Positions 24,933 through 33,829 are shown, counted from the stretch's first letter. The stretch is DNA of 56,113 nt from Bordetella parapertussis (GCA_945901405.1 CAMDLH010000018.1:1-56113), one strand, 5' to 3'. Notes: generated by a model not told the origin, from the sequence alone. Numbers and translations: made by a program.

Positions 24933-25901
24933 ATGCGCCTTCTCCACTTCAGCGCGATTACATGCGCGCTGCTGTTCGCGGGCAGTGCGGCCGCGCAGCA
25001 GAATTATCCCGTCAAGCCAATCCGCCTGATCGTGGCGTTCGCGCCGGGCGGCGCGACGGATTTTCTGGCACGCATCGTGGCGCAACAACTGACCCAGCAA
25101 CTCGGCCTGCCGGTGACGGTTGACAACCGCCCTGGCGCGGGTGGCGCCATCGGCACTGAAATGGGCGCGCGCGCCGCGCCCGACGGCTACACTCTGACCG
25201 CGGGCAGCTCCGCCGCGTTTTCGGTAACGCCGCACCTGGTGAAGAAGTTGCCATATGATCCGCTGCGCGATTTCGCGCCCGTGGGCATGTATTCGAGTTT
25301 CCCCTATGTGGTGATCGTGCATCCATCGGTCCCGGCCAGGTCGATCAAGGAACTGGTGGCTCTGGCAAGGGCGCATCCTGGCAAACTGAATTTCGGCACC
25401 GCGGGCAACGGCTCGGGCAACCATCTTGCCGTCGAACAATTCATGTCGATTGCCGGCGTGAAGTTGGTTCATGTTCCATTCAAGGGCGGCTCGCTGGCGT
25501 TAACCGCGCTGATGTCGGGCGAAATCGACCTCGCGTTCGACCCGATGATCACCACCATGCAACAACTTAAAAGCGGACGCATCCGCACCCTTGCCGTCAG
25601 CACGCAAAAACGCGCGCCGCAATTGCCCGAATTGCCGACGCTCGATGAAGCCGGCGTCAAGGGCTACGATGCCAACAACTGGTCGGGAATACTCGTCCCA
25701 ACTGCGACGCCGCGCGCAATTGTCGAGCGGTTGAACAACGCGATCAACCAGGGCCTGTCGCGGCCGGAAGTAAAGGAACGTATGATCGCGCTGGGCGCGG
25801 AACCATTGACCGGCTCACCCGAAGACCTCGGCCAACTAATCAAACGTGAACTCGCACGCAACGCAAAAATCATCAGGGACGCGGGATTACAGGCGCAGTA
25901 G
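24933..25901 (+). CDS. Bug/TctC family receptor
   Basis: A 322-residue secreted protein with signal peptide MRLLHFSAITCALLFAGSAA. Signatures are AFAPGGATDFLAR, NRPGAGGAIG and HVPFKGGSLALTALM (Phe in place of the usual Tyr). The frame is open far upstream through the permease gene but the signal peptide fixes this start. The gene closes the ABM-enolase-permease-Bug series, which is convergent with the Deg-like gene. Confidence 0.88.
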   Translation: MRLLHFSAITCALLFAGSAAAQQNYPVKPIRLIVAFAPGGATDFLARIVAQQLTQQLGLPVTVDNRPGAGGAIGTEMGARAAPDGYTLTAGSSAAFSVTPHLVKKLPYDPLRDFAPVGMYSSFPYVVIVHPSVPARSIKELVALARAHPGKLNFGTAGNGSGNHLAVEQFMSIAGVKLVHVPFKGGSLALTALMSGEIDLAFDPMITTMQQLKSGRIRTLAVSTQKRAPQLPELPTLDEAGVKGYDANNWSGILVPTATPRAIVERLNNAINQGLSRPEVKERMIALGAEPLTGSPEDLGQLIKRELARNAKIIRDAGLQAQ

Positions 25902-25938
25902 CGGCCTGCCGCCGTAACCTTTGCGTTCAATCAACCCG

Positions 25939-26925
25939 TTACCCAATCTTCCACGGCCTAAGGTAATCCAGCCGGTCGGCGCTGTAGACGACGATGTGTT
26001 TTACTTTTTTGTCTTTCTTCAACACATGCAGGGTTACGTCATCGCCTGCTTCGCCGCTGCCCCACAGCTTTTCGTAAAATTCGCTCTGGCTGCCCACGGA
26101 GTTGCCGGCCACGCCCAACACAATATCGCCGCGCTTGATGCCCGAACGGTCGGCGGGGCCGTCGGCGAGCGTGCGCGTGACCACCACGTGCCCTTCGATG
26201 TCTTCGGTGTAGATGCCAAGCCACGGCCGGCCCGGCGCGCGCGGGCGTCCGTTGCTGATGAGATCGTCGAGTATCGGCGGCAAAATATGTATGGGTATGA
26301 ACATGTTGCCCGGAAACGCCACGCCCTGATTGGTGGCATCACTCACCCACAGCGAGGCGATACCCATCAGCCGCCCGGCGTCGTCGATCAACGCGGCGCC
26401 GCTGTGCTCGCCGCGCGGCGGCGCGGTGAAGATCGCGTCGTCGATCATGTATTCCCACCAGCCGGTAAAGCGCCGCCGCGACACCATGCACGCAGGCGAC
26501 ACGCCGCCCGCGGATGCGTGCGTGGCGATGCGCGCGCTGCTTAATGCACTCAGCGTTTTGGTGTCGCCAAAATCGAGCGGACGCTTGGTGATGCCGGGGC
26601 TCGCGCGCAGCAGCCCGTAGCCGGTGGCGTGATCGAAACCAATCACGTGCGCGGGAAACACGCGCCCGTCGCCCGCCATCACCAGTATCGAACCGGCCTC
26701 GATCACCAGATAACCGACGGTGAGTATCAGCCCCGAGGCATCGATCACCACGCCGGTGCCTTCGCGCTCCGCGCCCAGCGTATCGGCGGTGCGCGCGCCT
26801 TCCACCGCCTTGATGGAGAGCTTCACCACGGCCTCGGGAATATCGGAACGTAGCGCCGCCTTGCTGGTGGGCGCGTGCACGCTGCGCCAGGTGGCGAGCG
26901 CTACATTAAAAAAAGAGGCGGGCAT
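25939..26925 (-). CDS. Deg/HtrA-like S1C-PDZ protein with a degenerate catalytic triad
   Basis: A 328-residue protein with a trypsin-like region (about 45-220) and a PDZ domain (about 235-315, with DGPADRSGIKRGDIVLGVAG). Aligned by eye with DegP, the catalytic His position (TNNHVV) reads TVGYLV (Tyr72), the Asp position (SDIALI) reads TGYGLL (Gly102), and only the Ser is kept in GEHSGAALI (Ser175), with the oxyanion Gly-Asn also changed. No signal peptide is present, so it would be cytoplasmic. It probably binds rather than cuts proteins. It follows greB by 7 bases on the same strand. No strong SD is visible, so translation may depend on coupling with greB. Confidence 0.82.
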   Translation of the reverse strand: MPASFFNVALATWRSVHAPTSKAALRSDIPEAVVKLSIKAVEGARTADTLGAEREGTGVVIDASGLILTVGYLVIEAGSILVMAGDGRVFPAHVIGFDHATGYGLLRASPGITKRPLDFGDTKTLSALSSARIATHASAGGVSPACMVSRRRFTGWWEYMIDDAIFTAPPRGEHSGAALIDDAGRLMGIASLWVSDATNQGVAFPGNMFIPIHILPPILDDLISNGRPRAPGRPWLGIYTEDIEGHVVVTRTLADGPADRSGIKRGDIVLGVAGNSVGSQSEFYEKLWGSGEAGDDVTLHVLKKDKKVKHIVVYSADRLDYLRPWKIG

Positions 26926-26932
26926 ACCATAT

Positions 26933-27457
26933 TCAGGCGGTCGGGTAACTCACGTCAACAATCTCTATTTTCTTTTCTCCCGCCGGCGTTTGCAACGTCA
27001 CGGTATCGCCCAGCGAGCGCTTTAACAACGCTTTTGCAATCGGCGAAACCCAGCTCACCTGCCCGCGCGCGGGATCCACTTCATCAAAGCCGACGATGGT
27101 GACGGTTTGCTCCGCGCCGGACTCGTCGGCGTAAGCCACTGTCGCGCCGAAAAAAATCTGTTCGTTGCCGCCATGCGCCACGGGGTCGACCAGCACCACG
27201 GTATCCAGCCGCCGGCCCAGGTAGTGAATGCGCCGGTCAATCTCGCGCAAACGCCGCTTGCCATAAATGTAATCGCCGTTCTCGGAACGGTCGCCATTGC
27301 CCGCCGCCCACGAAATCACCTTCACCAGTTCGGGCCGCTCCACGTCCAGCAAATGCGTAAGCTCGCTTTTCAGGCGCGCGTAGCCCCGCGGCGTCATGTA
27401 ATTTTTGACAGCCGGCGGCGGCGCTGGTTCGGCCGGCTTGGATGATTGGCTGCGCAT
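26933..27457 (-). CDS. greB: Transcription elongation factor GreB
   Basis: A 174-residue Gre factor. After a Pro-rich start, NYMTPRGYARLKSELTHLL begins the N-terminal coiled coil; NGDRSENGDYIYGKRRLREID carries the acidic tip residues that stimulate RNA cleavage by backtracked RNA polymerase; RIHYLGRRLDTVVLV leads to the C-terminal FKBP-like domain ending WVSPIAKALLKRSLGDTV. GreB rather than GreA is supported by NGDYIYGKRRLREIDRR. It is divergent from the IclR-type gene and heads a two-gene unit with the Deg-like protein. Confidence 0.92.
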   Translation of the reverse strand: MRSQSSKPAEPAPPPAVKNYMTPRGYARLKSELTHLLDVERPELVKVISWAAGNGDRSENGDYIYGKRRLREIDRRIHYLGRRLDTVVLVDPVAHGGNEQIFFGATVAYADESGAEQTVTIVGFDEVDPARGQVSWVSPIAKALLKRSLGDTVTLQTPAGEKKIEIVDVSYPTA

Positions 27458-27536
27458 GGGCCGAGTGTAACCAAAACAAATAGTCGCCGCGAATTTCATC
27501 ATATAAAATGCAGCACAACAGAACAAGGAACACAGC

Positions 27537-28307
27537 GTGGCGGAAAAAGAAGCCAGATCGTCGATACAAGTCATTGAACGCATGATGCATTTACTCGAAG
27601 TGCTCGCGGAGCACAGCGGCGCGGTAAATCTCAAAACACTCGCGGCGAGCACCAAGCTGCACCCCTCGACCGCGCACCGCATACTGAACGTGATGGTCGG
27701 CAGCCGCATGGTCGAGCGCTGCGAGCCCGGCATGTACCGGCTGGGATTGCGCCTGCTGGAGTTCGGCAACCTCGTCAAATCGCGCATCAGCGTGCGCCAG
27801 GAAGCGCTGCCGCACATGCAGGCGCTGCAACAGAAGCTGGGCGAGACCATCAATCTGTCGGTGCGCGACGGCGACCACGTCGTCTACGTCGAGCGCGCCT
27901 CGCCCGGCGGCTCGATGATGCGCGTGGTGCAGGCGCTGGGCGCGCGCGTGCCGCTGCACGTGACCTCGGTGGGCAAGTTATTCCTGGGCGAAGCCGGGCG
28001 CGATGCGTGCGCGGAATACATCAAGCGCAGCGGCCTGCGCGCGCAAACACCCAACACCATCACCGATGCCGAAGCGTTCGCACGAGAGATCGAAACCATA
28101 CTGCGCCAGGGCTACGCCTTCGACCGCGAGGAAGCCGAGCGCGGCGTGTCTTGCATAGGTGCCGGCATCCACAACGACGACGGCAAAATCGTCGCCGGGA
28201 TTTCCCTGTCCGCGCCCTCCGACCGGCTCAAGCCGGAATGGGCAGCCGAGGTTAAAGAAGCCGCACAGCGCGTTTCTCGGGCGATGGGGTTTAAGGGCAG
28301 TGTTTAA
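27537..28307 (+). CDS. IclR family transcriptional regulator
   Basis: A 256-residue regulator. Residues 10-70 form the winged helix (SIQVIERMMHLLEVLAEHSG, then LHPSTAHRILNVMVGSRMVER); the effector domain follows with VHYVERA-like VVYVERASPGG, LHVTSVGKLFLGE, and GVSCIGAGIHNDDGKIVAGISLSAP, the last near the ligand pocket. The GTG start has AAGGAA 8 bases upstream, and TATAAA at 27502-27507 could be its -10. IclR members control aromatic and carbohydrate acid catabolism, so the surrounding Bug and lyase genes are candidate targets (inference). Confidence 0.9.
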   Translation: MAEKEARSSIQVIERMMHLLEVLAEHSGAVNLKTLAASTKLHPSTAHRILNVMVGSRMVERCEPGMYRLGLRLLEFGNLVKSRISVRQEALPHMQALQQKLGETINLSVRDGDHVVYVERASPGGSMMRVVQALGARVPLHVTSVGKLFLGEAGRDACAEYIKRSGLRAQTPNTITDAEAFAREIETILRQGYAFDREEAERGVSCIGAGIHNDDGKIVAGISLSAPSDRLKPEWAAEVKEAAQRVSRAMGFKGSV

Positions 28308-28389
28308 TTTTGAGTGCTTAATGTTGAGTGAGGAAAGCGGCGCGCCCACTTTGCTGGGGTTAACTCAACACTAAACACTTAAAGCTCAA
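28308..28389. repeat. Imperfect inverted repeat of TTGAGTG-type arms
   Basis: TTTTGAGTGCTTAATGTTGA on the left and TCAACACTAAACACTTAAAG on the right can pair over about 20 bases, enclosing a GC-rich 33-base loop. The same arm text recurs at 47793-47884. It lies between the IclR and exonuclease genes and could end transcription of the former. Confidence 0.75.
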
Positions 28390-28431
28390 CACTTTTTCAA
28401 CGCAACGCAAACCAGTCACGCCACGCCCAAA

Positions 28432-29844
28432 GTGTTCGACCGGCACGCCATCTTCGTCGATCTGGAAACCACCGGCACCACGGCCACGCACGACGCCATC
28501 ACCGAGATCGGCATCGTCGAGGTGGATCGCGGGCGCTACGTGGGCGAGTGGTCGACGCTGATCAATCCGGGTGTGAGCATACCGCCGATGATCCAGTCGC
28601 TGACCGGCATCACCAACGACATGGTGGCGCTGGCGCCGGCGTTCGCTGAGATTCAGCGCGATCTATACGCGCGCCTGGACGGCAAACTGCTGATCGCGCA
28701 CAACGCGCGCTTTGACTACGGCTTTCTCAAGAATGAATTCCGCCGCTGCGGCGTGCGCTTCGACGCGCGCGTGTTGTGCACGGTGAAACTCTCGCGCAAG
28801 CTTTATCCGCATCACGCACGCCACAATCTCGACACGCTGCTGGAGCGCCACGCCATCCGCTGCGACTCGCGCCATCGCGCGCTCGGCGACGCGCGCGTGT
28901 TGTGGGATCTAGCGCAAGTGTGGCGGCAGGAGCGCGGCGATTCCCTGTTCAGCGCCGCGGTCAATCTGGTGTGCAAGACGCCAACGGTGCCGGTGGGCCT
29001 GCCCGACAGCGCCTACGACAACATTCCCGAAGGGCCGGGCGTTTATCTGTTTTACGGCGAGAACGACGTGGTGCTCTACGTCGGCAAAAGCATCAACCTG
29101 CGCGCGCGCGTGATGTCGCATTTCTCCGGCGATCACCGCGTCAACAAGGACATGCAGATCGCGCGGCAGGTCAAACGCATGGAGTATCGCGAGACCGCCG
29201 GCGAACTGGGCGCGCTGATTCTCGAAGCGCGGCTGGTGAAGGAACTCTCGCCCGTCTACAACCGCCAACTGCGGCGCAACACGCAACTGTGTTCGTGGCA
29301 CTGGAACGATGCCGGGCTTGAAAGCGCGCCCAAACTCGTCACTGCCGGCGACATCAATCCCGCGCGGCTGGGTGAAATTTACGGCTTGTTCCGCTCGCGC
29401 GCCACCGCGATCGAGGCGCTGCGTGAAATCGCCGCCGGGCACGGGTTGTGCAATATTCTGCTGGGGCTGGAAAAGAGCTCGGTTGCGCACCCTGGTCCAT
29501 GCTTCGCACACCAGATCAAGCGCTGCCACGGCGCATGCGTGGGCCTCGAAACACGCGAGCAGCACGCGCTGCGTCTCAAAACCGCGCTCGCCTCCATGCG
29601 CACCCTGCCGTGGCCCTTCAAGGGCCGCGTCGGCATCCGTGAAGCCGCCGACAACGGCGAACGCAGCGAAATCCATGTGCTCGACCGCTGGTGTTATCTG
29701 GGCACCGCGCGCAGCGAAACCGAACTGCACGAACTCACCGAAGCGCGCAACGCGCCCGTGTTCGACATCGACACCTACAAGATACTCACGCGGTTTTTGG
29801 GCAAGAAAGACAGACGTTGCGAGATCGTGGCACTCGCCGCGTAA
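28432..29844 (+). CDS. DnaQ-like 3'-5' exonuclease fused to a UvrC-type GIY-YIG domain
   Basis: A 470-residue fusion. Residues 1-165 are a DEDDh exonuclease (IFVDLETTG, HNARFDYGFL, HRALGDARVL). Residues about 195-280 are a GIY-YIG nuclease (GPGVYLFYGENDVVLYVGKS, then RARVMSHF), and the C-terminal half resembles the Cho/UvrC remainder with a CFAHQIKRCHGAC Cys cluster. Such fusions are known in proteobacteria and probably act in repair, nicking and trimming damaged strands. The start is a GTG with no strong SD. No obvious partner gene is adjacent; the IclR gene upstream is separated by an inverted repeat. Confidence 0.88.
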   Translation: MFDRHAIFVDLETTGTTATHDAITEIGIVEVDRGRYVGEWSTLINPGVSIPPMIQSLTGITNDMVALAPAFAEIQRDLYARLDGKLLIAHNARFDYGFLKNEFRRCGVRFDARVLCTVKLSRKLYPHHARHNLDTLLERHAIRCDSRHRALGDARVLWDLAQVWRQERGDSLFSAAVNLVCKTPTVPVGLPDSAYDNIPEGPGVYLFYGENDVVLYVGKSINLRARVMSHFSGDHRVNKDMQIARQVKRMEYRETAGELGALILEARLVKELSPVYNRQLRRNTQLCSWHWNDAGLESAPKLVTAGDINPARLGEIYGLFRSRATAIEALREIAAGHGLCNILLGLEKSSVAHPGPCFAHQIKRCHGACVGLETREQHALRLKTALASMRTLPWPFKGRVGIREAADNGERSEIHVLDRWCYLGTARSETELHELTEARNAPVFDIDTYKILTRFLGKKDRRCEIVALAA

Positions 29845-29917
29845 ACCATTGGTGCATTGTCTTTGCGAGTGCGGCGTACGAATGTAAACTGCCGTTTCAA
29901 TAGCCGGAGAAACAACT

Positions 29918-30892
29918 TTGAAAATCACCAACACAATAATGCGCGCGTCGTTGGCGGCGCTGTTCGCTGCCGCCACACCCGCCGCGTTCGCGCAGGCTTA
30001 CCCCTCAAAATCCATCCGTTTCATCATCCCGTTCCCCCCAGGCGGGCCTACCGATTTGATGGGCCGCGCCGCCGGCGACCGGCTTGCCAGGGCGTTCAAT
30101 GTGCAGGTTATAGCCGACAATCGCGCGGGCGCTGGCGGCAATATCGGCGCGGAATTGTGCGCCAAGGCGCCGCCTGACGGCTACACGATTTGCATGATGA
30201 CGGTGGCGCAGGTGATCTCACCCTCGGTCTACAAAAAGCTGGCGTTCGATCCGCTGAAGGATTTCGCGCCGATCACGCTGATGGCGATGCTGCCGAGCAT
30301 GCTGACCACGCATCCGACGCTGCCGGTGAAGACCGTCAAGGAGATTATCGCGCTGGCGAAGGCAAGCCCCGGCCAACTGATTTATGCCTCCACCGGCAAC
30401 GGCACCAGCCCGCACATGCTGATGGAAATGTTCAACGCCATGGCCGGCGTGCGCATGGTGCATGTGCCGTATAAAGGCCAGGCGCCCGCGGTGATCGATC
30501 AGATCGCCGGGCAGATTCAGCTTGCGTTCAACACCGCGGCCACCGTTATCCCTTACGCACAATCTGGCAAATTGAAGGCGATAGCAATTTCAACGCGCGA
30601 GCGTTTTCCGCCGATGCCGAATCTGCCGACGGTCGAGGAAAGCGGCATCAAGGGCTTTGATGGCAGTTCGTGGCAGAGTGTGGTGATGCCCGCGAACACG
30701 CCGCGCGAGATCACCGCCAGGATATATCAGGAGCTTTCAACCATGCTGAAATCCCAGGACGTGCGAGACCGCTTCCTCGCGCAGGGCGCGCTGGCGTCGG
30801 GCATGCCACCCGATCAATTTACCGCGTTCATGAAGGTTGAAATGGACAAATGGGCGAAGGTGGCGAGGTTTGCCAATATCCGGCTCGACTGA
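29918..30892 (+). CDS. Bug/TctC family receptor
   Basis: A 324-residue secreted protein with signal peptide MKITNTIMRASLAALFAAAT up to AFAQA. The ligand loop PFPPGGPTDLMGR has Gly before the Arg where Ala is usual; NRAGAGGNIG and HVPYKGQAPAVIDQI follow. The start is a TTG after CCGGAGAAACAAC. Its 3' end overlaps the next gene, a small membrane protein, in another frame. Confidence 0.87.
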   Translation: MKITNTIMRASLAALFAAATPAAFAQAYPSKSIRFIIPFPPGGPTDLMGRAAGDRLARAFNVQVIADNRAGAGGNIGAELCAKAPPDGYTICMMTVAQVISPSVYKKLAFDPLKDFAPITLMAMLPSMLTTHPTLPVKTVKEIIALAKASPGQLIYASTGNGTSPHMLMEMFNAMAGVRMVHVPYKGQAPAVIDQIAGQIQLAFNTAATVIPYAQSGKLKAIAISTRERFPPMPNLPTVEESGIKGFDGSSWQSVVMPANTPREITARIYQELSTMLKSQDVRDRFLAQGALASGMPPDQFTAFMKVEMDKWAKVARFANIRLD

Positions 30893-31466
30893 CGCGGCCT
30901 TCGCCGCCGGGCTGCCACGCGGCGCGGGGTTTCACGCATACCGCACGGCGGACGGCATCGTGCTGGAATTTCCGGTGCTGCGCGCACGCGGCGCGGCAAT
31001 GGGGCTGGGCGCATTCGCATTTATCTGCGGGCTGATGCCCGCGATTGGGTTATCGGCATTGCTGCCGTTGAAGACAGCGGACGCGGCGGCAATGTTATCG
31101 CTGGCGCTGATCGGCGGATTCGCCGCGCCGTTCATCCTGGCGAGCGTGGTATTCGCCGCACTGGCGATTTATCTGCAAGCCAATTCATTGCGCGTCGAGA
31201 TTCGCGCCGATGGCATAAGCACCGAACGGCGCATATTCGGCCGCGTCACGCGCCTTTGCGAAATCAAACGCGAAGACATCGCGGATATCGAACCGCGCAT
31301 CGGCGCACGTTATCAAAACGTGTTCAGCGCAACGCCACGTTATGCGCTGATCGCCACGCATCGCGTGGGGCAAGACAACAACGTGGTGGTCGCCGAGGAT
31401 CTGGCTGGTCAGGAATTAATGGCAGAAGTGCGCGGCTTGATTTGTCAGGTGCTGGATGTAAAATAA
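30870..31466 (+). CDS. Membrane protein with a PH-like C-terminal domain, function unknown
   Basis: A roughly 198-residue protein I cannot name. Two hydrophobic helices (GLGAFAFICGLMPAIGLSAL and LALIGGFAAPFILASVVFAA) follow a short N-terminal strand region, and the C-terminal SLRVEIRADGISTERRIFG...RLCEIKREDIADIEPRIG reads like a bacterial PH-like or YdbT-type beta domain that often packs on membranes. The start is uncertain: the TTG used here has GAAGG with a 9-base spacer; an earlier TTG at 30837 is possible. Either overlaps the end of the Bug gene, implying coupled translation. A C-terminal lysine ends one base before an AT-rich repeat. Confidence 0.6.
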   Translation: MPISGSTDAAFAAGLPRGAGFHAYRTADGIVLEFPVLRARGAAMGLGAFAFICGLMPAIGLSALLPLKTADAAAMLSLALIGGFAAPFILASVVFAALAIYLQANSLRVEIRADGISTERRIFGRVTRLCEIKREDIADIEPRIGARYQNVFSATPRYALIATHRVGQDNNVVVAEDLAGQELMAEVRGLICQVLDVK

Positions 31467-31471
31467 TCGTT

Positions 31472-31489
31472 TAAAAACAATTAGTTACG
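31472..31489. repeat. AT-rich dispersed repeat, copy C
   Basis: TAAAAACAATTAGTTACG, 16 of 18 matches to copy A, directly after the stop of the membrane protein and before the end of the convergent PrpD gene. Confidence 0.5.
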
Positions 31490-31529
31490 ATATATCTTCC
31501 ATGGCAATACAAGCAACCAAGCTGTGTCG

Positions 31530-32861
31530 CTACGGCCACAAAATCGCACGCGCCTGCCTGGCGCGGCCAGGCGTGTCGAAATCGCGCAACGTGTCGTAAA
31601 GCGCATCGGCGCTGCTTCCCATCACCGGCGTCACCAGCGACAAAAACTTCCCGTGCACATCGTCCCAGCTCATCGGGTTTTCGGGATTGCCTAGCGACGC
31701 GGAAATATCGGCGGCGTGTTCGTGCCCATTCGCGGTCTTCACTTCCAGCCGCGCGGCGGCGAAATCCAGATCATCGCGCGTGACGATTTGCACTTTGTCC
31801 GTCAGCGCCCTTAGTGATGCGTCCGCAAGCCGCGCCGGCGCAAAATCGCCTGCCTGCGCGCGGCCGCCGTGCAGGCCCAGCGACACGCAATAGGCGATGC
31901 TGAATTTCGCGGCGAGCGGCGAATGCGGCAGTTGCCCGGCGACCTTGGGCGCGAGCGGATGCACATGGATGCGCGCGCTCCGGATGTCAGCGGCGTTCAA
32001 CACCTGCGAGAGCTTGCGCGCGGCGTCGATCGGTGCATGCGTGAATCCGCACGATGCATAGGGTTTGAGCGCATTGCGCTCAAGCTCCCAATACTCGCCC
32101 AGCCCCTGCATGCGCAGTTGCACGCTGCCGTCTTGCGCGATGGCGCGCGCGAGACCGGCCTCGTTATCGAGTATTCCTTCCGCACCGTGCATGCCCGCGG
32201 CGGCAAGCTGTGCGGACATCACCCCGTCGCACGCCGCGCGTCCGGCATGAAACGGTTTCGCGTCGGTGCCAAACGACGCCACCAGCCCGCTGGTTTGCGT
32301 GGCGGCCAGCGCGAGACAGTGGCGCGCGCGCGCTTCGTCCAGTCCGAGCATCACTGCCGACGCGGCCGCGGCGGCGAGGCGGCCCACCACGCCGGTGGAA
32401 TGCCAGCCCAGGCGATTCGCCGCCTCTCCCATGCCGCCCGCGCCGAGACGCGCGCCGATTTCGAAACCGGTAACAAACGCGGAAAGCATGTGCATTTCGT
32501 TCGCATTGGTCTCCTCGCCCAATGCCAGCACCGCCGCCCACGCCGGCGCGCTGAAATGCGCCAACGACGGAAAATGCACATCGTCGAAATCAAGGCAGTG
32601 CGCATAGGTGCCGTTGACCAGCGCGGCCATGGCCGCCGGTGCAGTGCCGCCAAACAACAGATGCGCGCCGCCCGTGATGCGCCACGACTCGACCACCCGC
32701 TGCACTGCGCCTCCCGCGGGTTCGCAGCGCGCGCCCAGCGCGACGCCATGCCAATCCACTAGACACATCCTGGCGAGATCAACCACGCGTGCGGGATACG
32801 TGCGCTCACTGGCCGAAGCAATAAACCCGGCGGCGGCCCGCATCACGGGATGGTTCGTCAT
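31530..32861 (-). CDS. MmgE/PrpD family protein (2-methylcitrate dehydratase-like)
   Basis: A 443-residue all-helical lyase-family protein. LDFDDVHFPSLAHFSAPAW near residue 90 is the family signature around the likely active-site Asp/His, and GWHSTGVVGRLAAAAASA near 155 is the second conserved block. PrpD dehydrates 2-methylcitrate; MmgE homologues act on other tricarboxylates. The chosen ATG overlaps the stop of the upstream Bug gene (ATGA); a longer frame upstream is simply the overlap with that gene. Receptor and lyase coupled in this way suggest import and dehydration or isomerisation of the same carboxylate (inference). No prpB or prpC gene is close. Confidence 0.88.
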   Translation of the reverse strand: MTNHPVMRAAAGFIASASERTYPARVVDLARMCLVDWHGVALGARCEPAGGAVQRVVESWRITGGAHLLFGGTAPAAMAALVNGTYAHCLDFDDVHFPSLAHFSAPAWAAVLALGEETNANEMHMLSAFVTGFEIGARLGAGGMGEAANRLGWHSTGVVGRLAAAAASAVMLGLDEARARHCLALAATQTSGLVASFGTDAKPFHAGRAACDGVMSAQLAAAGMHGAEGILDNEAGLARAIAQDGSVQLRMQGLGEYWELERNALKPYASCGFTHAPIDAARKLSQVLNAADIRSARIHVHPLAPKVAGQLPHSPLAAKFSIAYCVSLGLHGGRAQAGDFAPARLADASLRALTDKVQIVTRDDLDFAAARLEVKTANGHEHAADISASLGNPENPMSWDDVHGKFLSLVTPVMGSSADALYDTLRDFDTPGRARQARAILWP

Positions 32862-33829
32862 TCCGCGCGCGCCCCCGACTCGCGCACGACTTTCGACCAC
32901 ATCGCGATTTCGCGTTTCAGATGTTCGGCGAAGGCTTCGGGCGTACCGCCCGCGGGCTCGATGCCGTCGGCGGCGAGCCGCTCGCGCAGATCCGCGCTTT
33001 GCAGCGCATTCACGATCACGCTGTTTAAGCGTTGCACAATGGCGCGCGGCGTTGCCGCGGGTGCCAGCACGCCCCACCAGCCGCTGACCGCGTAACCCGG
33101 CACGCCGGACTCGGCCACCGTCGGCACCTCGGGCGCTACGGCTATGCGTTTTGCGCTGGTCGTGGCGAGCAGCTTGATGCGGCCCGCGCGCGCAAGCGGC
33201 ATCAGCACCAATACGCCGCTCGGCGTGAGTTGCACCTCGCCGCTCAACAGCGCGGTAAGCACCGAGCCGCCGCCCTTGTACGGCACATGCACGATATCGA
33301 CGCGCGCCGCGCTCTTTAACAATTCCATCGCCAGATGCGTGGGGCTGCCACTGCCGCCGGAGGCGTAGCGAATCTCGCCTGGCTTCGCCTTGGCAAGCGC
33401 AATGAGATCACGCATCGATGACGCAGGAAGATTCGGGTGCGCGGCGATCAGGAGCGGCGCTGACGCTATGAGTGCAACGGTGGAAAAGTCCCTGACCGGA
33501 TCGAACGGCAGTTTCGCATACAGGCTCGGGTTGATCGCGTGACTTCCCGGCACGATCACCAGCGTGTGTCCGTCGGGCAGCGCCTTGGCGATGATGTCAG
33601 TGCCGACATTGCCCGCCGCGCCCGCGCGGTTGTCGATCACCACCGGTTGGCCCAGCGCATCGGTCAGCCTGGGGCCAAGCAAACGCGCTAGCGTGTCGGT
33701 GGTGCTGCCCGGTGCGTAGGGCACCACAAAGCGGATGGAGCGGTGCGGATAATTTTGCGCCGCGGCGGCCATCGCGTGCAATGCAAAACTGGCGCAGCCA
33801 AAGTAGACGCACGCGCGGAGCAGAGTCAT
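32858..33829 (-). CDS. Bug/TctC family receptor coupled to a PrpD-family gene
   Basis: A 323-residue secreted protein. The start MTLLRACVYFGCASFALHAM with AAGGAC upstream gives a proper signal peptide; an in-frame ATG 36 bases earlier would add Arg-rich residues. The ligand loop is PYAPGSTTDTLAR, with Ser-Thr replacing the second Gly; NRAGAAGNVG and HVPYKGGGSVLTALL are normal. It is divergent from the second PrpD-family gene with 121 bases between starts, which should hold both promoters. Confidence 0.88.
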   Translation of the reverse strand: MTLLRACVYFGCASFALHAMAAAAQNYPHRSIRFVVPYAPGSTTDTLARLLGPRLTDALGQPVVIDNRAGAAGNVGTDIIAKALPDGHTLVIVPGSHAINPSLYAKLPFDPVRDFSTVALIASAPLLIAAHPNLPASSMRDLIALAKAKPGEIRYASGGSGSPTHLAMELLKSAARVDIVHVPYKGGGSVLTALLSGEVQLTPSGVLVLMPLARAGRIKLLATTSAKRIAVAPEVPTVAESGVPGYAVSGWWGVLAPAATPRAIVQRLNSVIVNALQSADLRERLAADGIEPAGGTPEAFAEHLKREIAMWSKVVRESGARAE

